Origin: Carettochelys insculpta
Lineage: Eukaryota; Chordata; Testudines; Carettochelyidae
Assembly (NCBI RefSeq): GCF_033958435.1
Contig: NC_134138.1
Location: forward strand, 183,576,798 to 183,640,797
Direction of reading: 5' to 3'
Length of the DNA: 64,000 bases
In this document: piece by piece, positions 48,285 to 58,948 of the stretch
Numbering within the stretch: the first letter of the stretch is position 1
Layout: every line of letters begins with the position of its first letter
Position numbers and translations under genes: made by a program
Notes under the pieces: generated by a model
Told to the model about the DNA's origin: nothing
Seen by the model: only the letters and a program-made list of their open reading frames with translations
Databases searched by the model: none

Positions 48285-51140
48285 TTAGAAGGAGGAAGTG
48301 AGACAATCACATTGTCTTTTGCAGTATATGTTTTGTAGACACTTTTCTTAGAGTTCAAAGTTTGCATACAATAGTTGTAACATACTGTTCACCCCACGCC
48401 CCGCCAACAGCTACCAATGCCTGCTCCTTCTGCAATTCGCCCAGTGGCTCCAGAATTAGACTGGACAGCCATCAATGAACTCACAAAGAGGAATGTGACA
48501 CAAAGACATCTTACTTGCCATCGAGGATTTATCTCAGCCACTTCCTCAACATTATAAACACGTCAGTTAGGAAAATTGCTCACTGAGAATTCTGTTGAGG
48601 TTACTTCATAATAGTTTTATTGATGCAATAGAGACATATTTGGGATATATATCTGGTTTTAGGCTGTGCAACCACTTTAGGGAAAATCTGTTGGCTCTTT
48701 TTAAGTATTTCATTCATTCAACAAGAGAAAAATACTAAAGCCTAACTATACAATTAGCTGAAGAAACCTCAGGGTCACACACCAGCCTTGTCCCTTTCTG
48801 AATGGAGTATACTACTACATTCATCAGAGATGGTACAGTGCTGCTGGGTATAAACCCTTTGTAAAAGAACAGGGAGCAGTTTTAGCGTGGGAAACCTGCT
48901 CAGTTTCACCGTGAGTTCTAAAATATGAACATGCCTGAATTGTGCCCACATTAAAAATAAACTCTTTGATATTGTAAACATGCACCATTTTCAACAGCTA
49001 AGAAATAAAACACTGTGAATAGGATCACATTCTCCATTGCCACATTAGTTTTCCATTAGCTTTTCAACAATAAATTTACACACACACAAAGACATGCATG
49101 CATATGCAAAGTAAATAAACTTTAATCACAGTATCACGCTGGAGCCAATGTAATTAAGGTTATGTCAGCATTTCCATTTAAGCCACTATTTTCAGGAGAT
49201 TTATGGAACGGCCATAAAAATTCAGTTAGGTTGAAATTAAGCAAACAGGGTCTTATACAGTAAGCAATACTTAAGAAAAAAGGGCACACGCATACAACAG
49301 CCATTTGCAACTTATAAGGGAATTAAAACAGAAGTTTACTAGTTTTACAGGGCCCTGCTGAGCTATTTTTAAAATAATATTTTCCTCAATGTTTACAATA
49401 ATCTCTCAAAAGCCTGAAACTAAACTCTGTTCTTTACATTTTTATCTCTCATACAATGGTTATTTTAGAACTTTGCATGACATTGCTCTTTTTTGCTTTA
49501 GAAGTAAAAACAGTGAAATATTTATGTTGAAAAATAAAACACAAACAAGAAGCAATCCTGACTGGAGAGTCTAGGTTCTATTGCAATACAAATAAAATAA
49601 TAGTTCTTGGACCTTATAAACCTTCATAAGATGTTGAGCTGGTTGATCAAAACAGAGATTGTCTTAGTATCATTTGGACAGCAATTCACAAGATTCTGCT
49701 CTCAGATTTCTTCAATCTGTAGAAATTTGACTGCTTGGATCTGAATTTATGCAGGTGAAACTGACAGCAAAATCTGACTTCTTATTTTTGTTCCCCATCT
49801 CTGTTTCTCAGCTTGGGAGTGAAAAACTGACCTTTGGAATAGATTTTAATACTGAATATGATCCAAGCAACCCATGCTTTGCCCACCAGACTGGCATTTC
49901 AAGGTGACCAGATGTCCCAACACAAGCAATCCAAACTTCATAAAATAAGCCAGACAGTTCAACTACCTTAAAGAGCCTGTGTAAAACAGACCTTTTAAGA
50001 AGAGGTGCAGAATGCATTGTAGGCATCTCTGACAACCAGCCAAATATGAAAATCAACACATTAAGTGAGACTGATGTGGGAAGGCAGAGGAATACGAAGA
50101 TAGACAAGCGTCTTTCAATCTCCCTAATTAAAAAAAAAAGAATCACTTAAATCTTCTACATGAAATCCCACTTAAGTTCCCACCAAATTTACATAAGTGT
50201 ATTTTCCAATCTGACCTTTTCACTCTCTGGTCTAAGAGATTTTTAAACTAAATAGTACTGAAGACTAAAATCTTCCATTTAACCAGGAGACAGAATAAGA
50301 AAATGCAGGGAAAGAAATGCCCGCATCACCCTGCAAATGTGCCTCTGCCCTATTTTACTGATCTTTCAAATTGTCAGTCTCTTGAACAATAAATGATCTT
50401 ACATACCATTCCATAGACACAATAAAGTGAGCTAAAGATGGATGTTCATAAAATTCAACCTTGACTCCAAATTTCCTTGATTTGTGGTTTTAAGTCAGAC
50501 TCATTACCATTTATTGTATGTAGTTTGTTGTGGTTTAAAATACAACTTTATCTTTAATCAAGGATTTAAAAACTACATTGGTCAGACATTCAGGATGCAC
50601 ATCATTAAAAACTGAACTTGTGCTGAAAAAGCACTGCCAGATCCAAGCCTTAGTGCTAGTGGGAAAGATCAATACTATCTAGCGAGCTGTCAAAGAAACA
50701 TTTATAAGATGAAAATTAATTATTTAAAACTGGATTTTCATATGGCATTTCAGGAAATTAGATGCTTACTCCTACTGAGTATCCATCCGAAACCATTGTA
50801 AATTTGAGAATCCCTTTTATTTTCCTACAGTATTTTATAGTACTTTAAGAAATAGAGAATTTTAAAATGATATTATGGATTCATATCTTGTCTTCACTCT
50901 GCCACATCCATTTCAAATGCAGTACTATTTTAGTGTCCAATAACTGGAGAGTCACAGGAATTAGAAACCAAGGTGCTATGCAATCTGAAAGTTTAGAATG
51001 TCAACTTGCAAATATTTAAAACATTGTTCTTTCATTCTCGCAATTGAAGATTCAAATCCCTGATTCATTTTAAAATAGTAAAAGGTACACTTACAAGAGA
51101 ATACGCATTAATGCAGCTCTTTCCATTGATAGAGCACAAA

Positions 51141-51787
51141 AGCTGCAACTACACTACACAGTTCTGTTGACAGAAGTCACTGTCGACAGATATTTCCCAA
51201 CAGAACCTCCGTCTACAGAACATGTCCACATGTGATACAGGCTCCCCCTGTCAACGCCCTCTGTTAACAGAGAGCAGCCAGACTGCCCAGCCCTCTATTG
51301 ACAGAACAGCCAACCAGAAGCTCTACAAACAGGGGAGCTTGGGGAACCGGACGCCCACTCTGACAGAGTGCCTCCCCCCACGGTGTGTCTTGGGTCCTTG
51401 TCGAGCCTGACGTCCCGGGGAACCAGTGGAACCTGGTGCCTGAAGATGACCAGCCGGACCCTGAGGACTGACCAGAGTATCCGCCAGAGCCTGCACCCCA
51501 GCCAGCCTGATGCAGCTGGAGAACCAGCCTCAGCCTGCACCAGGAGCTAGCCTTAGGCAGGGGGACTGATAGGCCATGAAGGCCTGAATTGGGCCACTCA
51601 AACCTGAAGCATCTACAGATCTGTCAACAGAGATGCTATGCCTTGTATGGTCAAGACAGAACTCTGCTGGGAAAACTGCCGTGTTCTGTTGACAGATTCT
51701 CTACAGAAGGCATTTGCAGTGTGGACGTTCCCTAGTTTTGTTGACAGAAGGTCTCTTCTGACGGAACTCTGTAGTGTAGACCCAGCC
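51141..51787. mobile_element. Family C DNA transposon, copy C3, carrying LTR-derived sequence
   Basis: It begins AGCTGCAACTACACTACACA and ends TGTAGTGTAGACCCAGCC, flanked by AAA (51138-51140 and 51788-51790). The outer parts have GTTGACAGAA/TCTGTCAACAG motifs as in C2. The middle (about 51390-51605) instead matches the reverse complement of the solo LTR at about 53235-53450, for example GACCAGAGTATCCGCCAGAG and GCCTTAGGCAGGGGGACTGA. Confidence 0.9.
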
Positions 51788-52319
51788 AAAGTGTTTTACA
51801 ATATGGGTAAGCAGAATTCGACTGCTTTCACAGATGGGGAATTGAGTTATGCAAACTGAGGCCCTGTCTACATTAGAGGGATTTTGCCATTATAACTATA
51901 CGATTATAGCTGTAATGGCAAAACACTGTAGTGAAGATGTGATTAAATCAGTATAGAAGTGTTTATACTGGGACCCGGCATGTACTCGACCAGTATAAGC
52001 AAAGTTATATTGGCATCACTTCACCTACAGCAGGGATTTTACCAGCGTAGCTCTGGCAGTTTAAAAAAAAAAAAAAAAAAAAAATCACACTCCCTGTAGC
52101 CGGTTCAGGGCTCCTCTTCTTTCAGGTCAGGGGGCGGCCATCCCACCCCACTGCCACGAGTACCCAACAACCCCCAAGTCACTCGTTTGGGGGGGAGGCG
52201 TTCCCACCTTGCCTCAGGTGGGCAAGAGGCAGCAGTTCCAAGCCTCCTGCCTTACCTCAGGCAGGTGTTGGGGGACATTAGCTCAAATCTGGCCCTAGCC
52301 TTCGATCAGGGCAACAGCA

Positions 52320-52965
52320 GGCCCACAGTCTTAGAAGGTCCCTGGCCCTAGCTCAGGGCTGGGCAACAAGCCCAGAGTCTTAGAAAGCCCCTGGCCCTCA
52401 CTCAGGGGTGGGGGCACCAGACCCACAGTCTTTGGTGGCCCCAGGCTCCAGCTCAGCGCGGGGCAGCAAACCCACAGTCTTAGGAGGCCCCCAGTCCTAC
52501 CTCAGGGTGGGGTGGCAAACATCCACAAAGGAGCCCAAGCCCTGGAGCAAGGCAGGGCAGCAAACAAACACACACAGTCTTAGGATCCCAGGTCTGAACT
52601 CAGGGCAGGGCGATAAACATCTGAGAGAGCCCAAGCCCTGGAGCAAGGTGGGTCAGATCCCAGCCCTGGTGCAGGGCAGGGCAACAAACGAACAGTCTTT
52701 AGGTGGCCCCTGGCCCTAGCTCAGGGAGGGGCGGCACACATAAAAAGAGAGCCCAAGCCCTAGTGCAAGGCGGGGCAGGCCCAGGCCCTTAGCTCAGGGC
52801 AGGGCAACAAAACCAATGCAGTCTTTAGGTGACTCCAGCCCTAGCTCAGCGTGGGGTGGCAAACCAACACTTCACGGGAGGCCCCAGACCTAGCTCCAGG
52901 TGAGGCAGCACACACCCAGTTCACGAGGCCCCTGGCCCTAGCTCAGGGCAGGGCGGCACGCAACA
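52320..52965. repeat. Minisatellite of ~50-bp units within the solo LTR
   Basis: The unit contains CACAGTCTTAGAAGGCCCC-like, CCTGGCCCTAGCTCAGGG and GGGCAGCAAAC blocks. Starts of CACAGTCTT occur at 52324, 52373, 52424 and 52473, then at longer, compound spacings to about 52960. Confidence 0.9.
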
Positions 52966-53635
52966 GTCACTCCACCCATGCTGGCAGAGAGGAGGGAGAC
53001 TGCCACTCAGCAAGTGGGGGCTGGGAAGAAAGGGGCCCTCCCACTCCACCACATTCCAGCGCAGGGTCACTGGTCACAGCAGCACAGGCTGCTGCACAGG
53101 TCAGCAGGGAATCCAGACCACAACACACCAACCCAAGGTCCTTTAACGGTCCTCTTTATCCCCTGGGCTACTCCCAGTCTCCCCCCAGCACATACTCAGA
53201 GTCCATCTAACATCTTGGAGCTCATGGGGTTCCAGGTCTGTCTGGGGTTTGGGTGGCCCAGTCCAGGCCTGTGTGGCCTATCAGTCCTGCTGCCTAAGGC
53301 TGGCTCGTGTTGCAGGCTGAGGCGATTTCTCCAGCTGCCTCAGGCTGGCTCAGGGTGCAGGCTCTGGTGGATACTCTGGTCGGCCCTCAGGGTCCATCTG
53401 GTCTTTTTCAGGCAGCAGGTTCCGCTGGGTTCCCCAGGGTGTCAGGCTCAGCAAGGGCCCAGGCCTCAGCCTCCCTCAGCCGGTTTTCCACTTCCCATGC
53501 TGGGAACCCAGAGCTGTCCTCTGGCGACCCTGGAGCCTGGCTGCTGGCAGAGTCCTCAGGCTGCCAAGCGGGGAGCACAGAGCCATGAACCAGCTCCTCT
53601 GGAGGTTCAGTCCCAACTGAGTCCTCAGCCCGGGC

Positions 53636-53642
53636 TTTTATA
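53636..53642 (-). promoter_or_regulatory. TATA box of the solo LTR
   Basis: GGGCTATAAAAGCCCGGG on the minus strand lies about 123 bp inside the LTR 5' end. This is a plausible core promoter position for LTR transcription, with a start expected about 25-30 bp downstream. Prediction only. Confidence 0.65.
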
Positions 53643-54565
53643 GCCCTGGCCCCACCTCCTAACTTCCAGTCAGGTGACTGGGAGGGGCCAGGCTTCATAC
53701 AAAATGGCTCCCAGACAGGCATCCTCCCCTTCTGGGTAGTGGGGTGGCCATCCTGCCCCACTACACTCCCTAACAGAGATAACTAGGCCAGTAAAACTCT
53801 TTAAATAGTAGACCAGGTATAAGTGTTTCCAAAGGTTACACTGTAAATCATTAGCACAGCTACAAACAGCACCCAGATGTCTTTGTTTGTAGTTATCCAT
53901 AGTTCTTTGACAATACATCTTCAGTCTTCCTTGCTGGGGGAGATTATTGAGAAGATGCTAGACAGATAAGAGTGGATACATGCAGAAATGTCAGATTTTC
54001 TTGATGCTTTTCAGTTATACTTTTTGCCTGAGTTTGGCGTGAAACTGCTCTTTTCTCATTGGTAATAGCTTTTGCTGAATATCCCATGGTCCCTAGCTTA
54101 CAAGTGGTCCTTCTATTTTCCAGGAGGTCTCATAGGTTGATTTGCGGAAATTGTTTCTCTGCACTAAGCAATTTCTTCTACATCATATCACAGGACTCTT
54201 TTTTTTTTTACCCATATATGCAACAGCCATGTGAGGCCATTATGGGAGCCATTATGGGTGCAAGTGAGTGGACTTGGATTGGAGCATATCTGGATGAACA
54301 CACTACTGGCTTTCCCAATGCATCACCAAAACATCATGCGTGTGAGCAAAGTTAATCCAGATAAAACAGGGGGTTGCAAGAAGGATCTAGTGGATAACAA
54401 GTCGTTTCAACTGTCATTTTTGAGGGTTTTCCCCACGCTTCATCAAAAAAGTTCAGAACTTCAGGACATTACAGCCTTCTGTTCCTGAAGTATGAGTGGG
54501 ATCTGTAGAAGCTTGTACTTTGCCCTTAAATCCAGACTTTAACTCAGAAATACATGTAACATCTA

Positions 54566-54779
54566 TCAGAGTGGTAGCTGTGTTTGTCTGGATCTGTAGC
54601 AGCAACAAAAGGTCCTGTGGCACCTTATAGACTAACAGAAAAGTTTAGAGCATGAGCTTTCGTGAGTTAACTCACTTCTTCAGATGCTTCTTCAGCATCT
54701 GAAGAAGTGAGTTAACTCACGAAAGCTCATGCTCTAAACTTTTCTGTTAGTCTATAAGGTGCCACAGGACCCTTCGTTG
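54566..54779. mobile_element. Family E fold-back retroposon, copy E3
   Basis: It is flanked by an exact 12-bp duplication ATGTAACATCTA (54554-54565 and 54780-54791). The head (TCAGAGTGGTAGCTGTGTTT, GTCTGGATCTGTAGCAGCAA) is followed by an almost perfect hairpin. Arms containing GGTCCTGTGGCACCTTATAG and GAGCATGAGCTTTCGTGAG are mirrored around CATCTGAAGAAG/CTTCTTCAGATG near 54690. It is the cleanest example of the family. Confidence 0.92.
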
Positions 54780-54842
54780 ATGTAACATCTAGGCTCCTGG
54801 CTTCTTATTAATTTCCAGGAGAAATTCAAAGTGCTGATCTTG

Positions 54843-55310
54843 ATCTACATATGCAAATGCAAAGTGCTCCACTTAGGAAGGAACAATCAGTTTCACATGT
54901 ACAGTTTCCCCAGCAAGTGAAGACAAGGATCTGAGGTGACATCTCTAGGATCTGGATGCCAGTCTGACAAGGAGCCCCACAGAGGCAGGCATAAGAAGAA
55001 GTAGCAATGTGTGATAAAACTAACAAATGGGCATCTTCAGTCAGAACAAACTATAACTTCTCACTGATGTTGAGGTGTAGCCCTACCTTGCATTTCACAC
55101 ATACAGAATGGGAAGCGACTGTCTAGGAAGGAGTATGGCAGAAAGGCATCTAGGGGTTATAGTGGACCACAAGATAAATATGAGTCAACAGTGCTGTTGC
55201 AAAAAAAGCAAACATGATTCTGGGATGCATTAACAGGTGTGTTGTGAGCAAGACACAAGAAGCCATTCTTCCACTCTGCTCTACGCTGGGGATGCAGCTT
55301 GAATGTCCCT
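54843..55310 (+). mobile_element. CR1 LINE 3' fragment interrupted by a ~187-bp insert
   Basis: TGCAAAGTGCTCCACTTAGG-like sequence (54846-54904) resumes at about 55092 with ATACAGAATGGGAAGCGACT, TGGACCACAAGATAAATATG and GCAAACATGATTCTGGGATG, all typical of CR1 near the end of ORF2. The break is flanked by similar 14-mers (TTTCACATGTACAG and TTTCACACATACAG). The 54905-55091 insert is not recognised. Confidence 0.8.
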
Positions 55311-55339
55311 GCCAAAGAAAGCCAGGAAGGGGGAACCAG

Positions 55340-56221
55340 CCACCTACCATGAGAAGTTTCTAAGGAGTTTCTCAAGAGGAGATGGCTCATTTGGGTAGCA
55401 TCTGAGAGCATGAGGACTTCATCACCAGGATGCACATGGAAACATCTGGGACAGAGGATGATAGCTAACTAGAGATAACTGATTATAGAAGCACAGAGGA
55501 GGAAGGAGAACTGGCTGCTGGCCACCTGGAGCAGTAGACAGCATTATACCCACCATCCAGTTTCTCCATCATGCAAGGTCCAGAAGCAGTATGACGTGCT
55601 GGTAACAGGTGGTGATAAGCAGATTCCAATGGCTGAGAAACAGGAGCCACCTTCTCTCAAGGCTGAAAGGCTCATAGCCACTGCATCACAAATGAAGGCC
55701 TCTTTCACCACTGTCCTATGCTGCTGCCAGAAGCCAGGCAGGAAAATGTGCATCCTAGAGATAAATGCACAGCTGTGCAGATTATGTCACTGGGGAGCTA
55801 GGACTTTCTCAATCATGGGATACAGTTCCACGAAGGAGGACTGCTGGGATGACATGAGGTGCTTCTCACCAAGAAGGGAAAAAAGCATCTTTGGATACAA
55901 CTCACCAACCTATGGAGGAGGGATCTAACCTTGGTTCAAAGGGGGGTGGGGGGCAGGTGACACAAGTTCAAAAGTAAGCATAAAAAGGCAACCTTAACAT
56001 AGGGCAGAAGTTGGGAAGGGGTGAATGGAAAATTAAAATGTAGACATAGAGGTAACAACCAAGAAAATTGGGGTGAGGGGAAATCTTACATAACTATACA
56101 CAGCAGCTAGGAGTATGGGGCATAAGTAGGAACAACTGGAAATATTAGTACAAGAACTAAATTATGGCTTAACAGGCATCACTGAAGAGTGGTGGAATAA
56201 ATCTTATGACTGAAATATTAG
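55340..56221 (+). pseudogene. CR1 ORF1 esterase end and ORF2 start, decayed
   Basis: The frame at 55596-55928 includes INAQLCRLCHWGARTFSIMG and RCFSPRREKSIFGYNSP, aligning in order with the end of the CR1 ORF1 esterase-like domain. The usual GIHLS catalytic His region is replaced by DDMRCFS. Downstream (about 56140-56220), reading LEILVQELNYGLTGITEEW with a following DKSYD gives the start of the ORF2 endonuclease. Frame damage and truncation make it non-functional. Confidence 0.72.
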
Positions 56222-56700
56222 TGAAGAGGAGATATGATAAACATCTATAAAATCATGAATGATGTGGAGAAAGCAAACAGCAAGTTTAGATCTAATGAAG
56301 TGGGTCTTTGCCCACAAAAGCTTATGTTCCAATAAATCTGTTAGTCTAAAAGGTGCTACAAGACTTCTTGTTGTTTTTGTGGATACCGACTAATGTGGCT
56401 GCTCTGGTCAGCCCTCAGGCTTTGATAGTTATCAAAGAGCAAGTGTTATTTACCCCTTCACACAAGAACTGGTTGGGGTCACTGAAGGACACTAATAGAC
56501 TGTAGATGAAAAAAAACAATGCAAAGAAGTACTTCTTCATACACTAAACAGTCAACCTATGGAAGTCATTGCCAGGGGATGTTGTGAAGACCAAAAATAT
56601 AACACAGTTCAAACAAGATTAGATAAGTTAATGGCTCATAGGCTCATCAATTGCTACTAATTTAGATCAGGACGAGAACCATTTTTTTCCACCCCCTATC
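56222..56700 (+). mobile_element. LINE 3' fragment, CR1-type, interrupted by family E
   Basis: AGGAGATATGATAAACATCT, ATCATGAATGATGTGGAGAA and, after the insertion, AAGTACTTCTTCATACACT and GATGTTGTGAAGACCAAAA follow the CR1 3' region as I recall it. It starts exactly where the previous CR1 5' fragment ends, so it may be a rearranged single copy or two insertions. Confidence 0.7.
56288..56433 (-). mobile_element. Family E retroposon, monomer copy E5
   Basis: On the minus strand a head (CAGAGCAGCCACATTAGTCG, GTATCCACAAAAACAACAAG) is followed by a single arm (AGTCTTGTAGCACCTTTT, AACATAAGCTTTTGTGGGC, AGACCCACTTCATT). A 7-bp duplication AGCAAGT flanks it. It lacks the second inverted arm seen in E1-E3. 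Confidence 0.75.
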
Positions 56701-56711
56701 ATGGGCAATTC

Positions 56712-56762
56712 ACACACACACATGCACACGCACACACGTGCACGCACACATACACGCACACT
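56712..56762. repeat. CA-rich imperfect microsatellite
   Basis: Alternating CA/CG dinucleotides with TG interruptions. Confidence 0.9.
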
Positions 56763-57475
56763 AAATCAATGGCAGGCTATTCATCCACATGAGGGACAGT
56801 GCACAGGCTCAGGGTTTCCACCTCACAGATGGGAAAACCAGCACTCATGACTCCAGCTCATGATGGGGGCATAGAGGGCTTGGAGCTGCCCAGAAGCACA
56901 GTGAGACAATGCTTAGGGCTCCAGCCCTTGTAGGGGGGACACCATGAGCCTCATGAAAACAAGGAAGGGGTAAGATACAGGCCACAGGGCATAACACCTC
57001 TGACTTAGTCAGGGATGCAACCCCTGGGGCCTACTTATTAGGTCTACCTGAGCAAGGATCACCTGGTCTCCCCTATAACAGGCAGCAGAAGTTGCACAGA
57101 GGGACACAGAGTGCTCAGGGAGCCCAGAGGGAAACCAGAGGCTACTGGAAGCCAGTATGCTCTAGGAGAGAAAACCAGGGACTTGGGCATGAGGCTTCAG
57201 ACAGAAAAGGCCATGGAGTGAATGGAGAATAGGAACTTGAGAATTTTATTGTGGACAGTTTGCAAATAAAACCCAACCCTAACATGGCGTGATACTGGAC
57301 AGAAAGCCTGTGTGGGGAGCTTCATAAGAGAAAACTGAAGTGAATGGCAACTGCACCTGTATTCCCATCCATAGTCCATGAGATCATCTGCTTAAGGCTA
57401 TAGGGTCTTTAGCCATCACCTCTCTTGGACAGAGACCCGCATTCCTCTCACTCCTGACGAGAGCTAGACTACAAA

Positions 57476-58185
57476 GGCTACGTCTACACGTGCACCCAAC
57501 TTCGAAATAGCTTATTTCGATGTTGCGACATCGAAATAGGCTATTTCGATGAATAACGTCTACACGTCCTCCAGGGCTGGCAACGTCGATGTTCAACTTC
57601 GACGTTGCTCAGCCCAACATCGAAATAGGCACAGCGAGGGAACGTCTACACGCCAAAGTAGCACACATCGAAATAAGGGAGCCAGGCACAGCTGCAGACA
57701 GGGTCACGGGGCGGACTCAACAGCAAGTCGCTCCCTTAAAGGGCCCCTCCCAGACACACTTTCATTAAACAGTGCAAGATACACAGAGCCAACAACTAGT
57801 TGCAGACCCTGTATATGCAGCACGGACCCCCAGCTGCAGCAGCAGCAGCCAGAAGCCCTGGGCTAAGGGCTGCTGCCCACGGTGACCACAGAGCCCCGCA
57901 AGGGCTGGAGAGAGAGTGTATCTCAACCCCCCAGCTGATGGCCGCCATGGAGGACCCCGCTATTTCGATGTTGCGGGACGCGGATCGTCTACACGTCCCT
58001 ACTTCGATGTTGAACGTCGAAGTAGGGCGCTATTCCCATCCCCTCATGGGGTTAGCGACTTCGACGTCTCGCCGCCTAACGTCGATTTCAACTTCGAAAT
58101 AGCGCCCAACACGTGTAGACGTGACGGGCGCTATTTCGAAGTTACTGCCGCTACTTCGAAGTAGCGTGCACGTGTAGACGCAGCT
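57476..58185 (-). mobile_element. Family A non-autonomous DNA transposon, copy A4
   Basis: It begins GGCTACGTCTACACGTGCAC and ends GTGCACGTGTAGACGCAGCT, flanked by AAA (57473-57475 and 58186-58188). It is very similar to A3, with its CpG motifs intact. It carries the same-length 318-bp frame (57549-57866). Confidence 0.95.
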
Positions 58186-58578
58186 AAAGTGTCCTATCTA
58201 TATTGTTATACCCCCTGCAAGCCAGAGTGCCTAAAAGACCAATGTCTGCACTTTGCTTTCTCTCCAAATACAATTAAACAGTGCAATATAACTGCTGTTA
58301 CTCAAAACTTCATAGCTTGCTAAGCAAGTACATTTATTCTTAAGATGAACGCATTTCATCTTATTAAACACATTATAAACAATAAAAGAATCTACACACA
58401 TGCTACAAAACTTACCAAAGATCACCCCAGTTCCAACCTCAGGGTCTAGTAGCTGCCAGTCCTTCAGAACCTACAACTGGGCTTTCCCATGGAATAAATA
58501 CCCCTCTGAGACTCAGAATCTAAACAATCTTTTCCTCTACATAGCATCAGCTTTTGACCTGAGCCTCACATAAAAAGT

Positions 58579-58948
58579 TGAATAGTACTAGAGAGATAGC
58601 TGTGTTAGTCTGTAATCTATCAAAACAAAAAATCAGTCATGTAGCACTTTAAAGACTAACAAGATAATTTATTAGGTGATGAGATTTCATGGGACAGACC
58701 CACTTCTTCATATCTACAGCCCTACCAGAATAGACTCAATACATAAAGCACAGAGGTCCAAAAATTGTTATCAAGGTTCTGATTTGTCAACCCTGATAAC
58801 AATTTTGGACCTCTGTGCTTTATATATTGAGTCTGTTCTGGTAGGGCTGTAGATCTGAGAAAGTGGAAGAAGAAGTCCCACAAAATATCATCACCTAATA
58901 AATTATTTTGTTAGTCTTTAAAGTGCTACATAACTGCTTTTTTGTTTT
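58579..58948. mobile_element. Family E fold-back retroposon, copy E2
   Basis: It is flanked by a 12-bp duplication with one mismatch (CACATAAAAAGT at 58567-58578, CACATAACAAGT at 58949-58960). The head is GAGATAGCTGTGTTAGTCTG. The arms contain CAGACCCACTTCTTCA and the 26-bp core ending TTGGACCTCTGTGC, mirrored around about 58775. It ends CTGCTTTTTTGTTTT. Confidence 0.88.

Larger units (their letters stand above)
52095..53765 (-). mobile_element. Long solo LTR (1671 bp), minus orientation
   Basis: On the minus strand it begins TGTAGTGGGGCAGGATGG and ends CCGGCTACA. The ends TGTAG...CTACA are flanked by an exact 5-bp duplication CTCCC (52090-52094 and 53766-53770). A TATA box (TATAAAA at 53642-53636, minus) supports the orientation. 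The LTR is unusually long because of a ~50-bp tandem repeat region in its 3' half. Three overlapping plus-strand frames (up to 221 codons, 52978-53643) are antisense to the LTR and not credible genes. No internal retroviral genes are present. Confidence 0.88.
51861..53820. mobile_element. DNA transposon remnant split by a solo LTR
   Basis: The left end reads GGCCCTGTCTACATTAGAGG. After the LTR the sequence resumes and ends near TTAAATAGTAGACCAGGT, an inverse of the left end type. The left part (51861-52094) contains AT-rich body sequence and a poly(A) run at 52063-52084. The LTR sits at 52095-53765. Confidence 0.65.

Noticed and set aside
52978..53643. 221-codon plus-strand frame
   Set aside because: It is antisense to the solo LTR, has LTR and repeat composition and no recognisable domain.
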